Shown piece after piece: positions 23,378 through 33,622 of a stretch of DNA of 64,000 nt; the stretch's first letter is position 1, and each line of letters starts with the position of its first letter. Position numbers and translations under genes: made by a program. The stretch is from Mikania micrantha (lineage: Eukaryota; Streptophyta; Magnoliopsida; Asterales; Asteraceae). The notes below the pieces were generated by a model that was not told the DNA's origin, did no database searches, and saw only the letters and a program-made list of their open reading frames with translations. The stretch covers positions 2,418,001 through 2,482,000 of the forward strand of contig CM018686.1 in the NCBI GenBank assembly GCA_009363875.1. Reading direction: 5' to 3'.

Positions 23378-24012
23378 ACTTACTATTTATAGTAAGTTTC
23401 CATTTTTGGAAAGTTCACAAAGCATATTGGTTTTAGAGTTCTAGCATGCTTATTAGTCCTACGTGATCATGTTAACACATAGCACATCATCATACGAACT
23501 CATATAAGTCGTTTTCATCATGTTAGTGCACAAAAGTTTCCTAAAATGGAAAGCTTCCATTTATAGCATACGTGATATCGGAAACCATCTAACTTAGCAT
23601 CTAAACATCATGTTATAACAAAGTAAATCATTTAGCATGCTTGAATCAAACAAAATGTTCCTAAGTCGGGTTTTGTAAAAATAAAGTTACTATAAATAGT
23701 AACTTTGTAATTTTTCATGGAAATAGTCATCCTAACATTGCTAATCCATCTTTCATATCACCAATCATCATAATCATCAATCTAATATCACTTAGGCATA
23801 CCAACATAACCAAAATCATCACTTAACATTATTTCAACTAATAAAGTTACTAAAAATAGTAACTCATAACATATGACCATTTTTATCACAAAAATCATTA
23901 TCAAGTATTCAAATCATCATTCTAACACCTAATATCAATTCCATATACATGCATGTCTACCATATCATTCATAGCATCATTTTACCAACAAAAAGTTTCT
24001 ATAAATAGAAAG
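23378..24012. repeat. Five TATA-centred short inverted repeats at ~150-160 bp spacing
   Basis: ACTTACTATTTATAGTAAGT (23378), GTTTCCTAAAATGGAAAG (23536), AGTTACTATAAATAGTAACT (around 23685), AGTTACTAAAAATAGTAACT (around 23845) and AGTTTCTATAAATAGAAAG (around 23994). Centres lie 157, 150, 160 and 149 bp apart. The same set is in the right LTR, shifted by 8,829 bp. Confidence 0.8.
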
Positions 24013-24670
24013 ATTGTCAAAAATCATATTTTAACCATTCTAAACTAAATCAAATCATGTAGTATGCTCCCAATATCATCTATGAACATACAAAAGTACT
24101 CAAATTCATCCCAACAATCATAGATCATACATGCATGGCAATATATCAACATTTTGCATACAAATCATGAGTTCCATCCATACCCATCATCATAGATCAT
24201 CACCAAATGCATTCTAATCATGTTAGATCATCATAAATCATCTTAAAATCAACAAACCCAGAGTTAAACTCGTGCATGTGTGTCCATGGTGTTTGCATGT
24301 GGGTTTTACCACATGCATGTGTGTGTAGTGGTGAGAAATGGACATTCTAGCCATGGGGAATGTAAATACTACCTTCAAAGCTTCAAAACCTCCTGAGATG
24401 ATGAGCCTTTGCCCTCTCAAACTTCTGGTTGGTGAGAATGTGTGGCTTCAAGTTCGTAGTGGCGAGTTCCAAGCTTCTAAATGAACTCTTTGGCTTCAAC
24501 CTCCAAGTTCTTGAGCTTCAAGGTACTTGGTAATGGCTTCCAATGGAGTTTTCTGGTGAAAATGGAGAGGATAGACCGAATGGTGGCTTGCAAGTTCGGG
24601 TAAAATGATGAAGGGTGTAGAGTAGCAATGATTTTCTTGGTTTTATAAAGATTCTGCGAACTGGGTCTCC

Positions 24671-24793
24671 TCGCGTAGCGCGACGTCTTCAATGGTTCCC
24701 CTCGCGTAACGCGAGAGGGTCCCGCGTTCAAATTTCCCCCGCCACTTTGTCGCGTATCGCGACAGTGTCTTTGTGGGCCGTCGCGTAGCGCGA
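24671..24793. repeat. Cluster of four CGCG palindromes in the 3' LTR
   Basis: TCGCGTAGCGCGA at 24671 and 24781, CTCGCGTAACGCGAG at 24701 and TCGCGTATCGCGA at 24750. On the element's sense strand the common form is CGCGNTACGCGA. The same cluster is at 33500-33622 in the 5' LTR. Confidence 0.9.
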
Positions 24794-25155
24794 CAGTTCC
24801 CCTGGTGAGCCCAATAGGCCCAATTTAGTGGGTTTGATCCGTTCGTCGCCGTTTTCACGTCTACGAACTATCGTTTGGCCTTGTTTGAACTTCCAAGTTC
24901 AATGTGTGAGTGTTTCGTGAGGTTTCGAGTGTTGTGCTTCACAATGTGTTAGACGTTCACCAACGTTTGTGTGTTTTGACACGTGTGTGCTGTTTGCCGA
25001 TAATTCCACGAATTATCTAGTCAGGTGTCTGTGTCTGTACTGTCGTGCCACGTGTCACACTAAATCAATATAATTCTAGTGCCACGTGTATATAAAGCAT
25101 TTAAATAAACATTTAAATAAATGAAAATCTGACCTGGGAATTACGGGGTGTCACA

Positions 25156-25166
25156 TCCTCCCCATG
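25156..25166 (-). promoter_or_regulatory. Polypurine tract of Ty3 element 2
   Basis: The minus strand reads CATGGGGAGGA immediately before the 3' LTR start TGTGACACC. Confidence 0.85.
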
Positions 25167-25190
25167 TTAGAAAGAATTTCGTCCCGAAAT

Positions 25191-28100
25191 TCAACTTGTA
25201 CTGTTAGCGTTTGTCTGTTCCGCGAACAGGTGTGGGTACTTTTGTTTCATCTGGTCCTCACGTTCCCACGTGAATTCCGGTCCTCGTCGCGAATTCCATC
25301 GTACTTTTACAATCGGGATTTTACTGAGTTTGAGCTTCTTGGTTTCCCGGTCCATAATCTCCACCGGTTCCTCAACAAAGTTCAATTGTTCGTCGATTTG
25401 TATTTCCTCGAGAGGAATAACAAGTGTCTCATCAGATAGGCACTTCTTGAGGTTCGAGATGTGGAATACGTTGTGTACACTGCTCAGTTCAACTGGCAGG
25501 TTTAGTTCGTAGGCTACAGGGCCTATTCGCTTTGTGATCTCGAAAGGTCCAATGTAACGAGGGTTCAACTTTCCTCGTTTGCCAAACCGAATGACACCTT
25601 TCCAGGGCGAGACCTTGAGTAACACTCTGTCTCCCACCTGGAATTCTAACGGTTTGCGTCGCTTGTCGGCGTAGCTTTTCTGTCTGTCCCGAGCTGCTGC
25701 CATTCGTTTGCGTATTTGCACGATCTTCTCAGTTGTCTCGTGCACCAGTTCTGGACCAGTCAGTTGGCTGTCTCCAACTTCCGCCCAGCAGATGGGTGAT
25801 CGACACTTACGTCCGTAAAGTGCCTCGAATGGTGCAGCTTGAATGCTAGTGTGGTAGCTATTGTTATATGAGAACTCAACTAACGGTAGATGAGATTCCC
25901 AGCTACTACCAAAGTCAATGACACATGCCCGGAGCATGTCCTCCAGTGTCTGTATCGTTCGCTCACTTTGCCCGTCCGTCTGCGGGTGGTAAGCAGTACT
26001 CATGTCCAATCTCGTGCCCAAAGCCTTATGCAAGGACTTCCAGAAATGCGACGTGAATCGACTGTCGCGATCAGATATGATGGAGATTGGCACTCCATGT
26101 CGAGTGACCACTTCCTTCAAATAAATCCGAGTGAGTTTGTCTAGCTTGTCAGTCTCTTTAATGGGTAGGAAATGAGCAGACTTCGTCAGTCGGTCTACGT
26201 TAACCCAGATGGTATCGCAACCACTTGCCGTCTTAGGCAGTTTAGTTATGAAGTCCATGGAAATTTGCTCCCATTTCCACATTGGTAATTCCGGTTGTTG
26301 AAGTAACCCTGATGGCTTCTGGTACTCAACTTTGACTTTTGAACACGTTAGGCATTTACTCACGTATGCTGCTATCTCAGCTTTCATGTTTGGCCACCAA
26401 TAGGTTGTCTTCAAATCGTGATACATCTTATCAGAGCCTGGGTGTACGGAATACCGGCTCTTGTGAGCTTCATCCATCACTACTTCTCTCAATCCTCCGT
26501 AGCGTGGAATCCAGATTCGATCCATTAAATAGTAAGCTCCGTCGTCTTTTGCCTTTATTTGCTTATCCATGCCACGCATGGCTTCAAGAGTGAGGTTTTC
26601 AGTTTTCAGAGCTTCCTGTTGTGCTATCCGAATTTGATTCGGCAGTTCGGAATGGATCGTAAGTTGTAGTGCGCGCACACGTTTTGTTGTTTCTTTTCGG
26701 CTCAACGCGTCGGCCACTACGTTGGCTTTACCGGGATGATACTTGATGGCGCAATCATAATCACCTATGAGTTCAACCCATCTTCGTTGTCTCATGTTCA
26801 ACTCTTTCTGGTCGAAGATGTGTTGTAGGCTCTTATGATCGGTAAAGATTGTACATTTCGTGCCGTACAAGTAGTGTCGCCAGATCTTCAAGGCAAACAC
26901 CACGGCTCCCAACTCAAGGTCATGGGTCGTGTAGTTCTTCTCATGCACCTTCAGTTGACGTGAAGCGTATGCTATCACTTTCTCGCGTTGCATCAGCACG
27001 CAACCGAGTCCTTGTTTCGAAGCGTCGCAATACACCACGAAGTCATCACATCCTTCCGGTAGGGATAGGATGGGTGCAGTGCATAGCTTCTGTTTCAACA
27101 GGTTGAAAGCAGCTTCTTGTTTGTCTCCCCAATCGAACTTCTTGTCTTTATGGGTCAGGGACGTCAATGATTGGGCAATCTTCGAGAATCCTTCAATGAA
27201 TCTCCGGTAGTACCCGGCCAGTCCAAGGAATTGCCGCACCTCAGTTGGAGTCTTGGGTGCTTCCCAGTTTTTGATGGCTTCGATTTTGGCTGGGTCTACG
27301 TGTATTCCCCGCTCATTAACCACGTGTCCAAGGAATTGGACTTCGCGAATCCAAAAGTCGCACTTTGAAAATTTCGCGTACAGTTGCTCTTTCTTCAGTA
27401 GTTCCAAGACTAACCTTAGATGTTCGGCATGCTCTTCCTGATTCTTAGAGTAAATCAGGATGTCGTCAATGAACACTATCACGAATTTGTCCAGATAAGG
27501 TTTACACACTCTATTCATGAGATCCATGAATACGGCTGGTGCGTTGGTCAGTCCAAAGGGCATAACCAAGAATTCGTAGTGTCCGTATCGAGTTCGGAAG
27601 GCAGTCTTAGGAATATCGTTTTCTTGTATCCTCAATTGATGGTAACCCGATCTTAAATCGATCTTGGAATAGTAGCTTGACCCTTGCAACTGGTCAAACA
27701 GATCGTCTATTCGCGGTAAGGGATATCGATTCTTGATCGTCACCTTGTTCAGCTCTCTGTAGTCGATACACATACGGAATGATCCGTCTTTCTTCTTTAC
27801 GAACAAGACCGGTGCTCCCCAAGGTGAGAAGCTCGGTCTGATGAATCCCTTGTCTAACAGCTCTTGTAACTGGTTAGACAGTTCCTGCATCTCCGTTGGT
27901 GCTAGTCGGTATGGAGCTTTGGCAATCGGTGCTGCTCCAGGTGTAAGGTCTATCTGGAACTCGACTTGTCGTTTCGGAGGTAGTCCAGGTAGATCCTCGG
28001 GAAACACTTCGGGAAAATCGCAGACTACGGCGATGTCCTCAATCTTCCTCTCCTTCTTCGGTTGTTCTGCGATGAGGGCTAGTATGGCAGTGTATCCCTT

Positions 28101-29567
28101 TTGCAGGTACTTGTTCGCCTTCATGCATGACATGATGTTCAGAGGTATTCCCCGTCTTTCCCCCTGAATCGAGATCTGTTCACCGTTCTGCAACGTCACT
28201 CGTACGATCTTCTCGTTGCATACGATCTCGGCCTGGTTAGTGGATAACCAATCCATTCCTACAACTACATCAAAGCTTCCGAGAGTCACCGGCATCAAAT
28301 CGATTTCGAGTTCGTGATTCGCCAAAACCATGACGCATCCTCGGAAGATGTGTTGTGTTTCAATCAGCTTGCCGTCGGCTAGCTCTACGGTATACTTGTA
28401 GTCTAGTGGTGTTGGGGTAATATTTAGTAATTTGCTAAACTCACTAGATATAAAGCTCCTATCGGCACCGGTATCAAATAATATGCTAGCATAGACATTA
28501 TTTAAAAGAAACGTACCGGTTACGATGTTTGGGTCATCCTTGGCTTCTCCCGAGCCAATCACAAATGCTCTTCCTTTGGCGGCTCCTCCTCCGGCCTTCT
28601 TCAATTGAGGGCAATCCCTCCTCATGTGGCCTGGTTTTCCACATTCATAACACCCTCTGGAGGTGTTCTGGTTGTTGTTCTGGTTGTGGTTAGGGTTGTT
28701 GTTACTGGGAAATTTGGATCTGCAGTCTTTGGCCATGTGGCCATGTCGTCCACACTTCAAGCAACGATATCGTTCGCATTGCCCGAAGTGGTGATAAGAG
28801 CATCGGTTACACAAGGGGTATTTCCCTTGGTACACACCCTTCCCCTTGTCGTCGGGTTGGGTGGCAGTAAAGGCTCTGGCTGGTGCAGATCTTTGTTGTT
28901 GTTGAGGTTGATGAGATTGGTGGTGGCTGGGTTCCCACTTCCTCTTCTGGCTTTCTTGAGGCTTCACATGCTCGCCTCGTTTTGGTAGCTTGCCCTGAGC
29001 TACAGCTTGGTCAGTCAGTTTATGAGCCAGCCTGATCAGAGGTTGGATAGTGGTGAGGTCAGACGCAGTCACCATGCTCTGAATTTGTTCGGGCAGCCCA
29101 CTGATGAACTGCTCGATTTTCTTGTACTCCGGCGTCACCATAGCCGGACATAGCTTACACAGCTCATGGAATCGAGTACAGTATTGCTCGATCTCAGAGC
29201 CCACCATCTTCAGTACCCAGAACTCAGCCTCTAGCTTTCTGATCTCATCACGAGGACAGTATTCCTCTTGCAGTAGTCGGGTGAAATCAGCCCATGGCAT
29301 GGAGTTGGCACCGTCCAACCCCAGGGTTTGTACATGGGTATTCCACCATGTGAGTGCTGGTCCTTCCAGTGTACCAGTTGCGAACTTCACCCGGTTCTCT
29401 TCAGTACATTCGCACATAGCGAATACAGACTCCACCTTCTCCACCCAGCGGAGCATTCCCACGGCTCCCTCAGTCCCCTTGAATTTGTGTGGGTGGCAGT
29501 TCAGGAAGGATTTAAAAGAACATCCTCTGTTGTTGTTGCCTTGTGATCGTAGGTCAGAGCGTGTTAG
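25191..29567 (-). CDS. gag-pol: Ty3 gag-pol polyprotein (gag, protease, RT, RNase H, integrase, chromodomain)
   Basis: One open frame runs down to 25191; it is open from the TAG at 29568-29570, with no ATG before about residue 3 of the stretch from 29462. Residues counted from 29462: gag core to ~165 (LEGPALTWWN, FTRLLQEEYCPRDE), zinc knuckles CLKCGRHGHMAKDC and CYECGKPGHMRRDC around 234-284, and protease FDTGADRSF near 328. RT follows with FSPWGAPVLFVKKKDGSFRM and active site FIDDILIYS at 664. RNase H has YCDASKQGLGCVLMQR, TDHKSLQHI and NVVADALSRK. Integrase has its H/C zinc domain (~1000-1045), MDFITKLPK, SDRDSRFTSHFW and YHPQTDGQSERT. A C-terminal chromodomain has VEIMDRE, VKVRWNSRRGPEFTWERED and YPHLF. 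All catalytic boxes look intact; only the gag start is damaged (next entry). Confidence 0.95.
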   Translation of the reverse strand, partial: LTRSDLRSQGNNNRGCSFKSFLNCHPHKFKGTEGAVGMLRWVEKVESVFAMCECTEENRVKFATGTLEGPALTWWNTHVQTLGLDGANSMPWADFTRLLQEEYCPRDEIRKLEAEFWVLKMVGSEIEQYCTRFHELCKLCPAMVTPEYKKIEQFISGLPEQIQSMVTASDLTTIQPLIRLAHKLTDQAVAQGKLPKRGEHVKPQESQKRKWEPSHHQSHQPQQQQRSAPARAFTATQPDDKGKGVYQGKYPLCNRCSYHHFGQCERYRCLKCGRHGHMAKDCRSKFPSNNNPNHNQNNNQNTSRGCYECGKPGHMRRDCPQLKKAGGGAAKGRAFVIGSGEAKDDPNIVTGTFLLNNVYASILFDTGADRSFISSEFSKLLNITPTPLDYKYTVELADGKLIETQHIFRGCVMVLANHELEIDLMPVTLGSFDVVVGMDWLSTNQAEIVCNEKIVRVTLQNGEQISIQGERRGIPLNIMSCMKANKYLQKGYTAILALIAEQPKKERKIEDIAVVCDFPEVFPEDLPGLPPKRQVEFQIDLTPGAAPIAKAPYRLAPTEMQELSNQLQELLDKGFIRPSFSPWGAPVLFVKKKDGSFRMCIDYRELNKVTIKNRYPLPRIDDLFDQLQGSSYYSKIDLRSGYHQLRIQENDIPKTAFRTRYGHYEFLVMPFGLTNAPAVFMDLMNRVCKPYLDKFVIVFIDDILIYSKNQEEHAEHLRLVLELLKKEQLYAKFSKCDFWIREVQFLGHVVNERGIHVDPAKIEAIKNWEAPKTPTEVRQFLGLAGYYRRFIEGFSKIAQSLTSLTHKDKKFDWGDKQEAAFNLLKQKLCTAPILSLPEGCDDFVVYCDASKQGLGCVLMQREKVIAYASRQLKVHEKNYTTHDLELGAVVFALKIWRHYLYGTKCTIFTDHKSLQHIFDQKELNMRQRRWVELIGDYDCAIKYHPGKANVVADALSRKETTKRVRALQLTIHSELPNQIRIAQQEALKTENLTLEAMRGMDKQIKAKDDGAYYLMDRIWIPRYGGLREVVMDEAHKSRYSVHPGSDKMYHDLKTTYWWPNMKAEIAAYVSKCLTCSKVKVEYQKPSGLLQQPELPMWKWEQISMDFITKLPKTASGCDTIWVNVDRLTKSAHFLPIKETDKLDKLTRIYLKEVVTRHGVPISIISDRDSRFTSHFWKSLHKALGTRLDMSTAYHPQTDGQSERTIQTLEDMLRACVIDFGSSWESHLPLVEFSYNNSYHTSIQAAPFEALYGRKCRSPICWAEVGDSQLTGPELVHETTEKIVQIRKRMAAARDRQKSYADKRRKPLEFQVGDRVLLKVSPWKGVIRFGKRGKLNPRYIGPFEITKRIGPVAYELNLPVELSSVHNVFHISNLKKCLSDETLVIPLEEIQIDEQLNFVEEPVEIMDRETKKLKLSKIPIVKVRWNSRRGPEFTWEREDQMKQKYPHLFAEQTNANSTS

Positions 29568-29570
29568 CTA

Positions 29571-29753
29571 TACTATGTTAGTCATGTTAGGCGAGGGTTA
29601 GTACCGTTGTTCGAGCCACTGGTTTCACTAGCAAGGCGGTGTGCCTCGTGCTCTGCCAGTATCTTGTTAACCCGTCTGTCAACCATCATCTTAATGACGG
29701 CTGCGTCCAGTGTTCGTCTAGGAGGGCGTGCATGTGGTCCTCTTCCCGCCATA
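29571..29753 (-). pseudogene. Damaged gag N-terminus of Ty3 element 2
   Basis: A good start ATG at 29753 gives MAGRGPHARPPRRTLDAA and then a stop, because the codon run has an extra G (GGG around 29699-29701). In the next frame the natural continuation KMMVDRRVNKILAEHEAHRL, then ASETSGSNNG, reads to a TGA at 29582-29584. More stops (TAG at 29568-29570) separate it from the long gag-pol frame. So the first ~100 gag residues need two frame or stop corrections. The element may be dead despite its young LTRs, or translation may start further in. Confidence 0.75.
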
Positions 29754-30013
29754 GATATTTTCTATACGGAAGGGATAGAATGTTAGTAAGTCAGAATGTT
29801 AGTCAGATGTTGTGTCGGAAGTCAGATCATATGTCATGTTAGTTGTCAAGTCAAAGCAATCATGGTCAATATGTAATAAGTAAGACAAAACATAATTCTC
29901 ATTAATAATAAGTTGGAAGTACAATAATTTCAAAAGGAAATACATAATAAGTTCTTCGAGCACATCCCGCTCGTCTAGGCCAAAATAAAGAAAGTACAAA
30001 ATACAACAGTCCA
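29754..30013 (-). other. Leader between the upstream ORF and gag
   Basis: AT-rich, non-coding 260-bp interval between the coiled-coil ORF stop and the gag ATG. Repeated TTAGTCAGA/TGTTAGT phrases occur at 29776-29845. Confidence 0.5.
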
Positions 30014-30766
30014 CTAGTCAGAATCCATGGAAACATGCGAAATATCGCTAGCAGCGTCTCCGTCGTCATCATCCTCCTCCGGATCCTCATTAGGATCCTC
30101 ATCAAGGTCCTCATCTTCGAGGTCCTCGGCCTCAAACTCGGTACCATCCTCTTGAGGTGGTTCCTCAATAAACTGTGCAGCCCATGCATTAAGCATGGCA
30201 TCACTGGCCTGCACCATGGCCTGAGTCTCGGTGATGTCCGTCCGATTCTCGGTTATACGCACGTCGTGTTCCTGCACGACATCGACGACCTGTCCATGCT
30301 CGGTCAGTAGTTGGGACATTTGGAGTCGTAGGGCCTCCATCTGGGCTTCCAGTCTGTTGTTGCGCTCCTCCAGTCTCTCGTTCTGCCTCTCCAATCGATC
30401 GCTCTTCTCGCGAAGAACTCGGACCTCGTCTGTTAGCTCCCTACCCCTCCAGACTTCCCGTCGTGTGCAAGCAACATGTGCCGCGAAGGCCTGCTCCATC
30501 GGCACTCCGAACGGTGGTAGTCGGTGTCCTGGAGTGGTGTCGCCGGGATATCGATATGGAGGTACTCTCTCCTCGACGATCCAACTCTGGAGTATGGTGG
30601 GAAGCCATCCCCAATATCTGGCCCGTGCTGCGTCCCTCGCCCGCCGGTCCATCTCGGCGTCAACCTGTGATACTATATCGTGGACCCGGCGTCGGCTCTC
30701 TGCGGCCATGTCATCAGTGGTCAGGTGTCGGTCTGCGTTCCTGCCGGTACTGTCATTGTTGGCCAT
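30014..30766 (-). CDS. Additional ORF upstream of gag: coiled-coil protein with acidic tail
   Basis: Intact 250-residue frame starting ATG at 30766 (MANNDSTGRNADRH). It lies between the 5' LTR/PBS and gag on the same strand. The N-terminal third is charged and Arg-rich (RRVHDIVSQVDAEMDRRARD) with a Trp/Pro patch (YWGWLPTILQSWIVEERVPP). Residues ~108-165 form a strong heptad coiled coil (VRVLREKSDRLERQNERLEE, NNRLEAQMEALRLQMSQL). The last ~40 residues are almost entirely Asp/Glu. I know of no enzyme or domain it matches. Strong oligomerisation potential and an acidic tail suggest a structural or RNP role, but this is inference. High GC and absence of stops argue it is under or recently under coding constraint. 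Confidence 0.8.
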   Translation of the reverse strand: MANNDSTGRNADRHLTTDDMAAESRRRVHDIVSQVDAEMDRRARDAARARYWGWLPTILQSWIVEERVPPYRYPGDTTPGHRLPPFGVPMEQAFAAHVACTRREVWRGRELTDEVRVLREKSDRLERQNERLEERNNRLEAQMEALRLQMSQLLTEHGQVVDVVQEHDVRITENRTDITETQAMVQASDAMLNAWAAQFIEEPPQEDGTEFEAEDLEDEDLDEDPNEDPEEDDDDGDAASDISHVSMDSD

Positions 30767-30907
30767 CCTGTAAGTTTTATGTTAGTAAGCAATAGTTCAA
30801 TATAAGCAAAAACATCATCAATGTGCAAGTTCTAAGTGTAGTGTCTAAAGTTGAGCGATGGCTATAGTCTAAGCTTACTACATGCAAACCTAGTTCCCTA
30901 TAACCAA
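30767..30907 (-). other. 5' leader of Ty3 element 2
   Basis: 141 bp between the upstream ORF start and the PBS; no structure seen. Confidence 0.6.
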
Positions 30908-30920
30908 GGCTCTGATACCA
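30908..30920 (-). promoter_or_regulatory. Primer-binding site of Ty3 element 2
   Basis: The minus strand reads TGGTATCAGAGCC, exact initiator-Met tRNA complement, three bases from the 5' LTR. Confidence 0.95.
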
Positions 30921-31959
30921 GTCTGTCACACCCCCAAATTCCCACTTGTGGCAAATGTCCACGTGGATGTGACGTGTCCAGAATCACAGCTCAAGGTCAT
31001 ATAGAACACCTCTATATGCGTTTACAAATCCAATGTTTGACACATACACAATTGAAATAGTTTGCAGCGGAAAAAGTATTTCATCATATAGCAGCGGAAT
31101 ATTCAAATGTTTGACATATGCAGCGGAAAATCAAAAGTTGTTAAACACTACGATGTTTGATAAAGATACATATTCATAATAAACAGTGTTTGCATGAAAA
31201 CATAAATAAATGCATGTAGGTCCTATGCCCGATCCCCTACGTGCATTCCTGGCATCCATAGCCTGCTAGTTACCTGAGAATACAAGTTTGAAAACAAGTG
31301 TCAACACGATGGTTGGTGAGTTCACAGGTTTTGATATACATATAGTAATAAAAAGTGTGTCATGCTGTTTATCAATGCTAGTACCGAGCCCTAGGCCCAA
31401 AGTGTTAGTGCGTCACTACCGAACTAGACTTGTTTGCTCTTGCCTCCGCTATGCCTCGTATACATAGCAAGTTAGGTCAGAATTTGCACGGGTTATGACA
31501 CTCAGTCAACATGGTGCCCCGTGGGGTTAGTCATTCCCTAATGGATCCATCCAAACCTACCACGTTGTTCGTACATTAACGGTAAGACTTTGTGAGGGCT
31601 TGTAACGAGTTCAACACTTAATGTTTGTCCAATAAACCAGCATACACAAAAATGTTTGTAATAGCAATAATGTTTGACTCGATGCAACTAGTATTCTCCC
31701 CCTATTTAAAAGCGTTTGAAAAGAGTAAAGAGGGGCCGTAAACTCACCTTAGTGATGAAGTAGTGTGTAAGCGTAAGCTCCTGAACGTCAAGTAGTACGT
31801 CTCGGTCACCGGCAACCTATATCGTATACCGTACGTGAGTTCGTGTAAGTGACCGTGCTAATGTTAGTGCTCGTGTTTGTGTCCAACAACCCTTGGTTGT
31901 TCATGTTTGTCCGTGTCGGTCCACAATGACCGTGTTTGCTCGTATTGGTCCATATTGAC

Positions 31960-32100
31960 CGTGTTTGACCATGTTTGACCAAAGTTGACCGTGTTTGACC
32001 AAAGTTGACCGTGTTTGACCAAAGTTGACCGTGTTTGACCAAAGTTGACCGTGTTTGACCAAAGTTGACCGTGTTTGACCAAAGTTGACCAAAGTTGACC
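31960..32100. repeat. W-box minisatellite in the 5' LTR (one unit longer)
   Basis: The same 20-bp unit as in the 3' LTR; AAAGTTGACC occurs seven times (31981 to 32091) instead of six. This length change accounts for the whole 20-bp LTR length difference. Confidence 0.95.
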
Positions 32101-33499
32101 GTGTCTAGTCAACGACCCGTTGGTGATCCGTGTGACGGGTGTGAATCGTGTAGCAATCGTGTAAGTGCTCGTCGTGTGCGAAACGCGCAAGTCGCGTCTA
32201 TGGACAACTTACTATTTATAGTAAGTTTCCATTTTTGGAAAGTTCACAAAGCATATTGGTTTTAGAGTTCTAGCATGCTTATTAGTCCTACGTGATCATG
32301 TTAACACATAGCACATCATCATACGAACTCATATAAGTCGTTTTCATCATGTTAGTGCACAAAAGTTTCCTAAAATGGAAAGCTTCCATTTATAGCATAC
32401 GTGATATCGGAAACCATCTAACTTAGCATCTAAACATCATGTTATAACAAAGTAAATCATTTAGCATGCTTGAATCAAACAAAATGTTCCTAAGTCGGGT
32501 TTTGTAAAAATAAAGTTACTATAAATAGTAACTTTGTAATTTTTCATGGAAATAGTCATCCTAACATTGCTAATCCATCTTTCATATCACCAATCATCAT
32601 AATCATCAATCTAATATCACTTAGGCATACCAACATAACCAAAATCATCACTTAACATTATTTCAACTAATAAAGTTACTAAAAATAGTAACTCATAACA
32701 TATGACCATTTTTATCACAAAAATCATTATCAAGTATTCAAATCATCATTCTAACACCTAATATCAATTCCATATACATGCATGTCTACCATATCATTCA
32801 TAGCATCATTTTACCAACAAAAAGTTTCTATAAATAGAAAGATTGTCAAAAATCATATTTTAACCATTCTAAACTAAATCAAATCATGTAGTATGCTCCC
32901 AATATCATCTATGAACATACAAAAGTACTCAAATTCATCCCAACAATCATAGATCATACATGCATGGCAATATATCAACATTTTGCATACAAATCATGAG
33001 TTCCATCCATACCCATCATCATAGATCATCACCAAATGCATTCTAATCATGTTAGATCATCATAAATCATCTTAAAATCAACAAACCCAGAGTTAAACTC
33101 GTGCATGTGTGTCCATGGTGTTTGCATGTGGGTTTTACCACATGCATGTGTGTGTAGTGGTGAGAAATGGACATTCTAGCCATGGGGAATGTAAATACTA
33201 CCTTCAAAGCTTCAAAACCTCCTGAGATGATGAGCCTTTGCCCTCTCAAACTTCTGGTTGGTGAGAATGTGTGGCTTCAAGTTCGTAGTGGCGAGTTCCA
33301 AGCTTCTAAATGAACTCTTTGGCTTCAACCTCCAAGTTCTTGAGCTTCAAGGTACTTGGTAATGGCTTCCAATGGAGTTTTCTGGTGAAAATGGAGAGGA
33401 TAGACCGAATGGTGGCTTGCAAGTTCGGGTAAAATGATGAAGGGTGTAGAGTAGCAATGATTTTCTTGGTTTTATAAAGATTCTGCGAACTGGGTCTCC

Positions 33500-33622
33500 T
33501 CGCGTAGCGCGACGTCTTCAATGGTTCCCCTCGCGTAACGCGAGAGGGTCCCGCGTTCAAATTTCCCCCGCCACTTTGTCGCGTATCGCGACAGTGTCTT
33601 TGTGGGCCGTCGCGTAGCGCGA
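33500..33622. repeat. Cluster of four CGCG palindromes in the 5' LTR
   Basis: TCGCGTAGCGCGA at 33500 and 33610, CTCGCGTAACGCGAG at 33530, TCGCGTATCGCGA at 33579; identical to the 3' LTR cluster. Confidence 0.9.

Larger units (their letters stand above)
22115..25155 (-). repeat. 3' LTR of Ty3 element 2 (3,041 bp)
   Basis: Plus strand TGTCACACCCCC to GGGGTGTCACA. Contains the W-box minisatellite (23151-23270), TATA-centred inverted repeats spaced ~150-160 bp (23378-24012) and four CGCG palindromes (24671-24793). Small open frames inside are translations of repeats, not genes. Confidence 0.95.

Noticed and set aside
25890..29601. Plus-strand open frames of 60-165 residues across Ty3 element 2
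   Set aside because: Antisense shadows of the strongly conserved gag-pol frame.
30231..30773. 180-residue plus-strand frame opposite the upstream ORF
   Set aside because: Ser/Arg-rich antisense of the coiled-coil ORF; the minus frame starts with a good ATG, has sensible domain structure and the element's orientation.
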